DNA of 64,000 nucleotides from Theocolax elegans (lineage: Eukaryota; Arthropoda; Insecta; Hymenoptera; Cerocephalidae), in assembly GCA_026168455.1 (NCBI GenBank), contig CM047426.1, positions 89,679,986 through 89,743,985 of the forward strand, in the 5' to 3' direction. Shown in pieces: positions 1 through 11,000 of the stretch (position 1 is the stretch's first letter; every line of letters starts with the position of its first letter). Made by a program: the position numbers and the translations under genes. The notes below the pieces were generated by a model. That model saw only the letters and a program-made list of their open reading frames with translations, was not told the origin of the DNA and did no database searches.

Positions 1-1455
1 AAAGTTATGAAGAAAATAAGAAATTGAAGATAACTTAGCCAAAATTTAATATGAAACGTTTATTGTTTCTTTCAGCCCAAAATTCTTCAATTTCTTATTT
101 GCTTCATAACTTTATTTCAAATGGTGCAATTTTAGTTTCTTTTTTTAAATTATATGCACTTGAATTCAACTTTCTTTTGGTTTTTGGCTCGATTGTTTAT
201 CTTTATTTGTTTCCGAGTTATAAGCGATTAAATTGGAAGTAATTTTCATTGAAATTATTATTAGACGCCGAATAACTTTCGTGTATGTGGCCATTGGCAA
301 GCAATACAAAAGATATACCAAAGTTAGGATAAGATCCGTTTCCCGGAGGTCATGTACTTGTGAAATTTAAGTTAATCTCATGTTTTGCGCAGTCATATCG
401 TATTGGTTATACATTTCGATACTAGTGCAAGAATTTCAAATTTCCTGCACGTGATTGTATGCGCCCAAGCGAAGTGAGGGAGACAAGATCACACGAGGAG
501 GATATCAAATTTTCACACGTGTCGAACAGTATTTTTTTATCTTGTTCGAGAAGTTAGATTTATGAATGCATTGTTTAGCGCAACATGCGAGAAGTCGAAT
601 GCATGTTGAAGAAAATTATCAAAAAATTTATTAGAAATAAAAAATTATACCAGCTTTTTAAATTTATCCAATGAATAATTTTGATCTATTCTAAATAAAA
701 TACTAATAAAAATAAAAATCTATGTTTTGTCATGCCTAGGGACTAGAGTATAGTGTATCGCAAAATTTAGCAGAAGTGTCGCTGCCGTCTGATAGGCTGA
801 GTTCATATTCGACTGTTAATTTGGCATTTAAATAAAACGAGTTTCCATAGCTATTAATGTAATGAGTAATTAAATATTGCTTAGCTGACGGAAAAGCCAG
901 TATTTTCGACGAAAAGTAATAAGTACGAATCAATGCTTAGAACACATACCGAAATCACTTCGTACTTAACACTATTCGTCGAATATATTTAATTTTTCAT
1001 TACATCAATAGCTATGGCGCTCAACTTCGATTTTGTGTGGTAAAAACTCTATTTTCTTTAATTCCCCATAATTATTGTCGAATATGAACTCAGTCTGTCT
1101 GACGGCAGCTCCACTTCTGTTCGCAAATTTTCGAGTGGCGGATTTGTGAAGCTATCGCTACGGACTTCCCTTAAAGAAAACGAGTTTCTTTACGAAAACA
1201 ACTCCACTTTGATAAAAAAATCATTACCAAATCATCATAAAAAAACAAAATCTTTTACGATTTTTTGTAAAAGAAACTTCACAGTAGCATTTTATAAAGA
1301 TTTTTAACTGCTTTTTTCGTGAATAATTTAAACTAAGATATTTTGGATGCCCAAAAGCATGTCGAGGAAAGTGTGCATGCAGTTTTTTATTATGTACAAA
1401 TTCACTTTAACTTTTGTCACGTCCCGACGAAAATTATATTATTATTTTTTGTAAT
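1..1455. repeat. Tandem non-coding repeat unit, copy 1 (cut by window start)
   Basis: Base 1 matches base 1672, and positions 1-514 appear identical to 1672-2185. After that the copies differ through a divergent stretch (515-735 against about 2186-2370) and then realign, with small indels mostly in A/T runs, to about 1455 (matching about 3092). The unit is about 1.64 kb, so copy 1 should begin about 200 bp before the window. It contains inverted repeats (85-301 is the right arm of a palindrome whose left arm is cut off; 736-1174 is a second palindrome). No ORF looks coding. It may be a foldback-type non-autonomous transposon or a satellite-like unit; the family is not recognised. Confidence 0.85.
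736..1174. repeat. Inverted repeat B in copy 1
   Basis: This is the same palindrome as 2360-2816 in the first tandem copy. The left arm is slightly shorter because the AAGGGAAGGCCG block is altered here. GCTGCCGTC near 781 pairs with GACGGCAGC near 1100, and the centre lies at about 930-960. Confidence 0.75.
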
Positions 1456-1484
1456 GTAGAAATATTAAGAAAGCCAAGTTATTC

Positions 1485-1972
1485 CTTGCCAATGGCCACA
1501 TTAACGAAAGTTATGCGATATCTAATAATAATTTCAATGAAAATTACTTCCAATTTAATCGCTTATAACTCCGAAACAAATAAAGGTAAACAATTGAACC
1601 AAAAACTAGAAGAAAGTGAGTTCAAGTGGATATAATTTAAAAAAAGAAGCTAAAATTGCTGCATTTGAAGTAAAGTTATGAAGAAAATAAGAAATTGAAG
1701 ATAACTTAGCCAAAATTTAATATGAAACGTTTATTGTTTCTTTCAGCCCAAAATTCTTCAATTTCTTATTTGCTTCATAACTTTATTTCAAATGGTGCAA
1801 TTTTAGTTTCTTTTTTTAAATTATATGCACTTGAATTCAACTTTCTTTTGGTTTTTGGCTCGATTGTTTATCTTTATTTGTTTCCGAGTTATAAGCGATT
1901 AAATTGGAAGTAATTTTCATTGAAATTATTATTAGACGCCGAATAACTTTCGTGTATGTGGCCATTGGCAAG
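1485..1972. repeat. Large inverted repeat A (about 216-bp arms)
   Basis: The reverse complement of 1756-1972 reads along 1485-1700 with only scattered mismatches; the block CTTGCCAATGGCCA at 1485 pairs with TGGCCATTGGCAAG ending at 1972. The 55-bp spacer lies at 1701-1755. In copy 1 only the right arm (85-301) and the end of the left arm lie inside the window. A transcript of either strand would fold into a hairpin of over 200 bp. Confidence 0.85.
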
Positions 1973-2359
1973 CAATACAAAAGATATACCAAAGTTAGGA
2001 TAAGATCCGTTTCCCGGAGGTCATGTACTTGTGAAATTTAAGTTAATCTCATGTTTTGCGCAGTCATATCGTATTGGTTATACATTTCGATACTAGTGCA
2101 AGAATTTCAAATTTCCTGCACGTGATTGTATGCGCCCAAGCGAAGTGAGGGAGACAAGATCACACGAGGAGGATATCAAATTTTCGAATCTCTCTCGTGA
2201 ACGAAAAATTATCAAAAAAATATTAAATAATAGAAATTTAAAAAATATTGCATTACTTCAGACTTTTTTAAATTAAATTAAATTTTAAAATGTTTAAATC
2301 TTATTCTAAATAAAAATATATAAATATATAAAATAAAATCTATGTTTTGTCTATGCTCA

Positions 2360-2816
2360 TTAAGGGAAGGCCGTAGAGTATAGTTGAATATCTCACCACC
2401 CGAAAATTTGAGAGCAGAAGTGTCGCTGCCGTCTGATAGGCTGAGTTCATATTCGACTGTTAATTTGGCATTTAAATAAACAGAGTTTCCATAGCTATTA
2501 AGTAATGAGTAATTAATATTGCTTAGCTGACGGAAAAGCCAGTATTTTCGACGAAAAGTAATAAGTACGAATCAATGCTTAGAACAACATACCGAAATCA
2601 CTTCGTACTTAACACTATTCGTCGAATATATTTAATTTTTCATTACATCAATAGCTATGGCGCTCAACTTCGATTTTGTGTGGTAAAACTCTATTTTCTT
2701 TAATTCCCCATAATTATTGTCGAATATGAACTCAGTCTGTCTGACGGCAGCTCCACTTCTGTTCGCAAATTTTCGAGTGGACGGATTTGTGAAGCTATCG
2801 CTACGGACTTCCCTTA
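2360..2816. repeat. Large inverted repeat B in copy 2 (about 210-bp imperfect arms)
   Basis: The left arm 2360-2571 starts TTAAGGGAAGGCCGTAG and the right arm 2603-2816 ends CTACGGACTTCCCTTA. Inner anchors also pair: AAGTACGA with TCGTACTT, CATAGCTATT with its complement, and GCTGCCGTC with GACGGCAGC. About 32 bp separates the arms. Pairing is imperfect, with indels, so this palindrome looks older than inverted repeat A. Confidence 0.8.
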
Positions 2817-3092
2817 AAGAAAACGAGTTTCTTTACGAAAACTAACTCTAACTTTGATAAAAAATCATACCAAATCATCATAAAAAAACAAAATCTTTTA
2901 CGATTTTTTTGTAAAAGAAACTTCACAGTAGCATTTTATAAAGATTTTTAACTGCTTTTTCGTGAATAATTTAAACTAAGATATTTGGATGCCCAAAAGC
3001 ATGTCGAGGAAAGTGTGCATGCAGTTTTTTATTATGTACAAATTCACTTTAACTTTTGTCACGTCCCGACGAAAATTATATTATTATTTTTT

Positions 3093-4008
3093 ATAAAAAG
3101 TACTGCGTAGTATAGAATAAAATTACGGCGTAGAAGTTGAATGAAATAAAGTTGATACAGAATGATTCTAAGTAAATGCAGTATTAATATACGAACATTA
3201 ATTTATTATATTTTATTTAATATATCAAAAAATTTTACAATATTGAATATTTTACAAGGTGAAACATTTTATATGTACTTCGGGAGTAAAATAGGCGTTT
3301 ATTCCCGGGATGAAAGTTACTACCCGAGCTTTAGCGTAGGTCAGTAATTCATCCAAGGGAATAATCGCCTTTTACTCCCTAAGTGCATAAATAACTATTA
3401 CTATAAAAATACAAACAACGTATGCGTTTTGTAATTGCTCAATGATCTAGAGATTGTAAAAAAAGTTATCTATTTTTCTGCTACAGGTATAGAGTACTCG
3501 TATAAGTATTTGTTGCGCATTTTTTCAATTCTATAATGACGAACTATTTGTAGTTTTGAAAATTCAACAAACAAACAGAAACTCGAGATAAATATGCTAT
3601 TATGTTGTAATATTTAAATATCTATGAATGATTGGTATAGAAAATCGATAAAGAAATCTATTCGCAAATGAAGTATGAGCAAGCTGTACATTTATATGAT
3701 TTATCAAAATAATTGCTGTCCACCCAACATACGATTGAATATCAAACTAGCATCGCAACAGTTAATCTTTAATTAGAATATTCAGCAAAAACGAAGGAAA
3801 CTATTATCTCTAGGGAAACCGAATGATCAAGTAATAATATCGACACGTTTGATCGATTCTATATTCTTCTGTTTTTTTCAGTATAATAACATTTTTTTGT
3901 TGGTAAATAACATCTGCTTTCCTTTATAATAGTATTTTCATATTATGCATAATTACATTTAAATTTAATTTATTCTTATTACCTACATAGTATTTCAAAA
4001 ACACAATA
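3093..4008. other. AT-rich region upstream of the first receptor gene
   Basis: This is unique AT-rich sequence between the tandem repeats and the first receptor. Apart from the foldback at 3272-3389, I see no exon or RNA gene. The promoter of the first receptor should lie in the last few hundred bases, but I cannot point to a convincing TATA box or initiator. Confidence 0.6.
3272..3389. repeat. Short foldback element (about 42-bp arms)
   Basis: The left arm 3272-3313 (TATGTACTTCGGGAGTAAAA...) pairs with the right arm 3348-3389 (...TTTTACTCCCTAAGTGCATA) with few mismatches, around a loop of about 34 bp. Its GC content is higher than its surroundings. It could be a miniature inverted-repeat element or the stem of a small-RNA precursor. 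It lies about 620 bp upstream of the first receptor start codon. Confidence 0.8.
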
Positions 4009-5776
4009 ATGAGTGAAAGTAATCAAGAAATATTTACAGCTGTTAAAGCAGGATTAAAATTTTTTGGTAATTATCCAGAATCTTCAGGATATACTAGATT
4101 TATTGCCTTTGTATTATTGATCGCATCAAATTTACCATTTCAATTTTCAAGAACCGAGCGGGCATATGGCGATCTTGATGATACGATGGATACCTTTCCA
4201 GCTACTTTAATTGTTATTAATTCTTTTATTAAAATCATATTACGTTTGAACGAAAGGTACATTGGATAACTGTTCAATACTATAAATTAAATCATTAATA
4301 ATATTAAATACGATATTTGCCATCAATTGCAGGTATGTAAAGAATCTTGTAAAAAAATGATAAGCGATAGTGCAGCCATAAGAAATGCACACAAACGAAT
4401 TGAATGGTTGAAGAATAAGAAACTGTCAAATCTAATATGCCAGGGAGTTTACTATACTAACTACAGTTTATATGTTCTCGTTATGATAACCAGTTTGTTT
4501 AATGCTCTTATGACGACATCAATCGAAGATGTCGAGTTTGCGATTCCATCGATTTATCCATATTTTAATAAAACTTTAAAGAATTTTGTATTACTTACAA
4601 GTTTTCAAATATTTTTTGGTGCAGCTGTAGGATACGCTCACGCGCTTGTTGACTCGCTGCTTGCTGTTTTGGTAAATTATATTTTTATAGAATTAATGAT
4701 CATACTATGAACTAATTTCTATATGGCTCATTAGGTTATTCATTCTGTTATTAAAGTAAACAACGTGAGGACAGCTAATCAAAATTTTTCCGATAATTGC
4801 AACGATAAAAATAAAGGAATATATTCAAAAGCTTTTAAACATCTTTCCATTACACATTTAAAGTTCCTTCAGTTTTCAGAAAATATTGAACAAGTTTATT
4901 GTTACATTACGATGTCTCAAGTTCTCATGATTATTTTTCAACTATGTTTTATTGAATACGCATTAGTGACGGTAATATACATTTCATATATACATATGCA
5001 TGTATACAATCGCAATTCCTTACTGTATACAACTTCATTTTAACTTCCATTACAGATAATCGAAAGTAATGCTATCGACTCTCAATTTTACTTCTATTTA
5101 AATTATTTAGTAGTTAATACTTGTGATGTTTTGACATATTGTATGTTTGGGGAGTATTTTACTAAACAAGTAAGTTAATATAAATGAAAAATATAAAAGA
5201 ATTGTAATAAAGGGGAAAAACTAGGACTCTTTCAACTTGAGATTAAGAAGTAATATTGCTAAAAAATGTAGTATATAAAAATCTGTACATTCTCACGTAC
5301 ATTTTTATAAAAATGTAAAAAAACAATAAATCTGAATTTTATTAACGATGAGTTACGTGCGACTAGTTATCATTCTTATAATTATATGTCATGAACAATT
5401 AAACTATAGTAAGAATTAAAACCATTAATGTTTTTATATTTGTACTGTTTTCAGAGTGAATATATTTATGAAGATTTGCATAAGTGTCCATGGTATAACT
5501 TTAAGGTAGCGGATGCCAAGTTGTTAATAATCATTTTTATAAAAACTCAAAAACCCGTAGTTCTCACATCTGCAGGAAAATTTAGTAATTTATCAAAGCT
5601 TCATTTCACGAGTGTAAGTATACATTACGTGACATTTGTATTTATTATTATTCAATACTTCGCAAATACTTTTTGTAAGTTATATTATTTTTATTTAGAT
5701 TGCTCAGGCAACATTTTCCTACATGTCGATGTTGCGAGCAGTGAAAGCTAGAGAACACAATCAAGAATTGGGATAA
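4009..5776 (+). CDS. Odorant receptor A, six exons, with a one-base frameshift (possible pseudogene)
   Basis: This is an insect odorant receptor, a seven-transmembrane, ligand-tuned subunit of an Orco-dependent cation channel in olfactory neurons. The exons are 4009-4256, 4333-4671, 4735-4971, 5056-5169, 5455-5613 and 5699-5776 (TAA). All introns are GT-AG, 63-285 bp, with phases 2,0,0,0,0 as in the two sister genes. Family marks are PWYNF and TSAGKFSNL in exon 5 and FSYMSMLRA in exon 6; the N-terminal FPFQF-like stretch is LPFQF. Exon 2 entered in phase from exon 1 reads RYVKNLVKK and then hits TGA. One more A in the run of seven at 4351-4357 would restore MISDSAAI and 391 residues, aligned with the sisters. 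It is either a young pseudogene or a homopolymer sequencing error; similar A/T-run indels separate the tandem repeats upstream. The ATG follows AT-rich sequence, and no earlier in-frame Met is needed. Confidence 0.9.
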
Positions 5777-6366
5777 AATTAATAGATTAATTATTGTGCT
5801 CGAAATTGTACAAAATTTGACTAAGACATTTTGATTAATATTTTTTATTAGCAAATTGTTAATATGACACGAAGAAATAATTATTTTATGTATTTAAATA
5901 ATATAGTAAATTATTACAGCAAATAAGAGTTTTAACTGATTGATTCTTCAATGAAGGATTTTAAGTGATAGAATACAAATACACTTGTCAGTTGCAATAA
6001 ATTAATTTTCTTTTGTATTTTACTTAAAACTTGGGCTAAATATATTTCATTCTTACAAAACTTGGGTAAAAATAGACCATTAGTTTTTAAAACAAGTGTA
6101 TTTATATTCTTACACATTCTAATAATCTTAATATCTCTATATATTTTTATTAGAGTTTTAGATTAAAAATAAAACAAGTGTAGAATAATTTTCAATTAAT
6201 CGTTTATAATTTTTCATTTACAAAATCAATCATTTATTAAAAATAAATCTAGGTACAATTTCACAATAATTGATCCAATTGATCAATATTAGCTGCATAA
6301 ATTGCAGGTAACTTATCAACTGTGCAGTTTTATATCTTCTACAACGCAGTTCCAGAACATGGCTCG

Positions 6367-6375
6367 AGATGGCGC
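6367..6375 (+). promoter_or_regulatory. CTCF-like core motif
   Basis: The sequence AGATGGCGC matches the core of the Drosophila CTCF insulator motif. A nine-base match can arise by chance; its position inside a receptor cluster is the only supporting context. A second copy lies at 44934-44942. Confidence 0.2.
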
Positions 6376-6943
6376 ATTTAAACTATTTTGAAAAGTAAGT
6401 ATCAATTTATTTTAAATTTGAGCCAACAAAAATACTGTTCAAGTTTTAAGTAAAGTATAAAATTAATAATTTAACTACATATCATCAATTAGTTTAACAT
6501 TCATTAATTGTAAATATAGACATATTAAAGAAATATTATATATCTTTTGAATAAAATTAATGAAAAACTATTGTTTCTTCTTAATATAGTGCGAGTAGAC
6601 GCAATAAAAATTGAATAATTAATATTTAATAATGTAAACAGTTATTATAAAACATGAAATAAAGTAATCCTTCGAATAGTGTATTATAACTATGATTTTT
6701 TTAATTTGCTGTTTATTAACAAAAGTAGTTACCGACAGAGTGTGTCATAATTATCTTAAAAATTCTAAAGCGATATTGCGATTTGTAAAATAATTGCATT
6801 TTGGTGCAGTTCACTATTCACATCTATGTTTTCTACATATAAATGACAAAACTTTTTAATTAATTGAATCAATAAGTGGATAATAAAGATGAAAGTTCAG
6901 TTTTAAATTATAACAATCACTAATTGTTTTTTTTTGTCTTCAG

Positions 6944-7020
6944 AAATTAATGCCGAAAATCTACATGGGGCGGAAGGTTATAAAACTGATAATCAAAAAT
7001 CAACTCAAGATTTGTCTTGA
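6944..7020 (+). other. Possible short terminal exon behind a strong splice acceptor
   Basis: A run of T, then GTCTTCAG ending at 6943, forms a strong polypyrimidine tract and acceptor. The frame that follows reads INAENLHGAEGYKTDNQ and continues to TGA at 7018-7020, with a balanced, polar composition unlike the AT-rich background. A consensus donor (GTAAGT at about 6395) lies upstream, but joining the two does not give an open frame, so the parent transcript is unknown. It may be a non-coding RNA exon, a relic or chance. Confidence 0.2.
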
Positions 7021-7679
7021 TTACCATGAGAGTAGTGGAGTAAATCGACATAGAAGAAATGGTACAAGAGGAACAGAAAGCTGACTTTGCTGGCTATTCG
7101 AGAAAAATGGTAAAGAACAAATCTATCTATATCTAAATACTTCTGTAATATCTCGTACTCTTTTCTTCTACCTTTCTCTTGCTCTTTGTTCTGCGAGTGT
7201 CAGAAATAGATGTTTGCAAAAATTCACGACGATTATGGCTCTGCGTTTTAAAGGCATCAATACTACTTGTCCATAACTTATAACGTTTGCATGCATCAGA
7301 CTTGTGGAAAATTGAAGAGATTGGAAAATTTGAATTTTACACATAGCTTGAATTACAAATCATACATTTATTCTCTGCATGAAAGAAATTAAAACTGCAT
7401 ATATTTATAAAATTATACCTATTTATAGGTTCTTTTATACCACTTCAATATTACATTTTAAGCCGGGAGAAAAAGATAATTTTCAGCCTGTGCATTATCA
7501 AATATTGATGTTCGATATCGGAGCTTAAGAATTGAATCTTCGATATCATTATTCTCGATGAGAATATCAAATAAAAGATCATAGAATCGAATTTCTATCA
7601 GTTCATAATAACGGCTCATTGGATTTTAATTCTCAAATAGTACAATGGGAATGATCTCGAGTACTTCTCATTCCTTGGA

Positions 7680-8060
7680 ATATCTCCCAAAACAATCCCA
7701 TAGGTCTTTCGAATCTCTCGTTTCGTCTGTTCAACGCGCCGCGGCGTGGCTAGGCGTATCGACCGGCGTCGGGAGTCATGTCCTTGAACCTGACTCTACC
7801 GTCGCGTCCCGGGCGAACTTTAACCCCCAACCCCCAACACTCCGCCCCCCCCCCCTTCACCCCTCGTCGAGAGCAGACAACCACCGACCAAGCCCAACCG
7901 CTTGAACACACCCCTTTTTACATCACGCTCTCTCTCTTTCGCTCTCTGTGTGTCTCACTCTCTTCGACTTCCAAAAAGCTACGAAGGGCCGACAATCGAC
8001 GATCGGGTGCGCGCGCAGTTCAAAGACCCTCTACTTCGATGGGTATCGAAGAAGAAGAAA
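7680..8060. other. GC-rich block with poly-C and CT-rich tracts
   Basis: This contrasts sharply with the AT-rich flanks. It contains a run of C at about 7847-7858, CCCAACCCCCAAC, and CT/GT-rich stretches at about 7925-7975 that resemble GAGA-type sites. Overlapping open frames exist, but they are low in complexity and lack known motifs. It could be a regulatory island or an untranslated exon. Confidence 0.4.
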
Positions 8061-11000
8061 AAGATTGTAATGCTAAGTCAGTTTTTCCTTTATATCATAT
8101 TTCTTATTCTGCGTCTGGATATCGCCTCGTCCTCATCGATAATCCATGAAGGATTGAATATGTGTAAATTACGGAATCACCTTCTCCTTTTGTACGACTA
8201 TGTATATTTTGATAAGAGTATCAAATACACTATCACATCTTATCGATTTTTCGAAAGTTCCCTAACATTGTAAACTAAACTTGGATTTGTCTTTTTTCAA
8301 GTTACGCTCGAGGTCTGCAATATTTTAAAATTATCTTTAATATTGTTGGAAGACTAACGATGTCTGGACGGTTGAAGAACATCGGGAAAAGTGTTGCAGT
8401 TAACTTGGTAGCAATTAAGATTTAATGGAAGGGTTGCGTTTACACTTTACAAGTCGATTCACATTGTTTGTCGGCATTATTGCTGAGTAAACTAGCGCAA
8501 AAGTACAGTCTCGAGTTCGAATTTATATCTTGAGCCTTAAACATACAGCTTCTATGTTGACTATGCAGCTTTTCAGGAAGTAAAACAATTTCACGTAAAT
8601 TACTGCGTTTTAATTAGTTTTCAAGTATAATTACGCTATTATACAGCATAATTATAAATATATCTACAACGAAAATAAAGCGGGATAACTTTGATTATCT
8701 AATAATTGATTATATCACATAAAATTTGAAGCGAACTTTCGATTAACAGTGATAAATCTTTTATGCTCGTGACGCAATTTCAACGTTTATTCAAATAATA
8801 GGAATTCGTTGATCAAATTTAATGTTACGTCTCTTGTGGTAATTAAACACGTACGCGGAAAGTTTAAACTTTTTGGTACGTGATAATTTGTGTAGCAGAA
8901 ATTTTAAATAACTCCACGTACGGTAATACGTGTACAAAAATACATGGTGTCCCGATGGAATTGAATGGAGCTTTTTAAGCGCGAAAAAAGTATGACGAAA
9001 AATATACTTGCAGTCGCGTCGTTATAGCGTAGCAAAATCTTTGTACGATCTTTGCCAACGGAAGGAGATTCTAAACCCAAAGTTCTTGGTTATCCTTTTG
9101 TAAATTTGCTCTCGGCAAACAAAGACGGAGTGCGAAATTTTCGTTGCTCGTCGCAATGCAGGTGAGGGTTAAAAATCTCGAAGGATCCGTAAAAAAAGTA
9201 CGACAAGGGGATAAGAAGATACTCTACGAATTCTTGGTGGAAGAAAAGTCTCTATTTTAAGTAACGGAAAGTCTACAGTAGTATCGGGTGTAGGTGAGGG
9301 ACCGCTTTTTCGAGGATTTTAAAGGGTGAATCAAAAGGAATTTAACGACCGTATATCGACAATGAAAACGTAACTTTTTTCTCTACTGATAAGAAATTTA
9401 TAAAATACTAAAAAATGATTGTAGTTAAATGTAAACACTGTTGAGTAGGCAAACTAAAAGCAATTTAATTTTCGTTTGCGCAACTTATGCGAGTGATCGA
9501 TTTCCTTTCGCTCGACAAATAGTATGGAATATCATTCGATCTAGTGTTTACTCATCGTATTTTTACTGTTTTGTTGATGTTGCTGTTGAATAGGAAATAC
9601 TGTACATTATTTTGAGCCGTTAAATTACATTATAAAGTTTTGGATTAACAATTGGTATTTTTGTCACACCTTTTCGAAAAAGTAAAAAATTGTCGATGCG
9701 CGTAACGCAATATCAAATCACTCGAAAATTGTAGGGGATCCAGAAGCCAGTGGAAAGGAGGAGGATTGAATTTTGCCAGGGTAAATAGAGTGGGCGATGG
9801 AAAATTGTGGAGAGAAAGTGATGCCGATCGGTATCTTGGAAACCGACCCTCCCTGTCCTTTGTCAGAGAGTTAACAAGTAGAGGAAGGAACGGGTCGGTA
9901 GGTATGTTATTGACTGCCTGATAGAACTGCGACAATAAAGGGATTCCAGTTTCAAAGACAAATTCTTCTCGTTAAAAGTGGTTTCTACTCGTCATTCGGT
10001 ATCATGACGTTGACAGTAATTGCGTCATTGTGTGTACTTACGCAACGTTTGCATAAGCTTGGACTCTCGGATATTGAATTCTCGTATTGATCGTGATTGA
10101 CATTCCGACCAATCTCGCGAATGATGTACTTAGTCATAACATTTTTTACTCCTGTGCATTGTTTATTTGAATGTCCGATATTATACCGTGGATATGGTAT
10201 AACGGGTGTCACGTACAATGGAATTATGACATAAATTTTTTATAGTTTTACGTAGAATTTCGAATTGAAAATATTTTTATTTTAAATACATATATTTTCA
10301 TAAAGTAAACTCAGTAAGATTTATGGGACACGGTGCGGTAAAATTATTTGCGATTGTTATCGTTAAATCGAATAGATCGATAAGCATCGATAGCCATTTT
10401 CATCGATCATGACTATGTGACCTCTTAATCTAATAAAATGACCATAGAGATCGTATGGTAGATAAGAGTTCATGTAATATTAGCTTTATCTCCCCACTCA
10501 AGGCCATAAATATTTCTTCTAAATTACATTAGATTTTGTTAAACTGTTATCATTTCATCACGTTTTGTTCCCTGCAATTAATAGTCTCTGATAAAAGTTA
10601 TTTATACCTGCCGAATACGTAATTTTAAGTTTTCAATTATTTCTTGGATCTTTATTACTATATCTCTTTGAATTCGTCGTGATTAATTATTTTTTCAAAC
10701 TTATATTTAAATATATAAGTATGTAAGCATAAATTTTAAATCATTTCAGTAATTATGAAGAATTTATTGACTGCATTTTTAGTATAGTATTCTACAAATT
10801 TAATTGTTGAAAGTAAAATTAATTAAATTTTCAAAAATTGATTTTTATTAAAATAATTATTATTGATCAATTTAAGTTAACTTATCTAGATAGGGCCTAA
10901 CGGGTCTGTTATATATTTTTAATCGTTTATTATTACGATATACTTAAAAGAAGTCAAACATCAACGCTGAAATGGTAGTAGCATATTGTTAAATTAATCA

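Larger units (their letters stand above)
1456..3092. repeat. Tandem non-coding repeat unit, copy 2 (complete)
   Basis: This is the complete second copy of the unit and directly abuts copy 1. It starts with a left palindrome arm (1485-1700), then the right arm (1756-1972), then a GC-moderate stretch to about 2185, a diverged AT-rich stretch, a second palindrome (2360-2816), and a tail ending near 3092. Similarity to copy 1 stops abruptly in the run of T after the sequence around 3060-3090. Unique sequence follows for about 900 bp up to the first receptor gene. Confidence 0.85.

Noticed and set aside
51..242. 63-codon ORF repeated exactly at 1722-1913
   Set aside because: It lies in the arm of a large inverted repeat and is AT-rich and hydrophobic by composition; exact repetition follows from the tandem duplication, not from coding constraint.
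3162..3347. 61-codon ORF upstream of receptor A
   Set aside because: It runs through the left arm and loop of the foldback and has no family resemblance.
7645..8273. Overlapping ORFs of 86-123 codons in the GC-rich block
   Set aside because: Low-complexity Pro/Ser-rich translations of C- and CT-runs in several frames, with no conserved motif.
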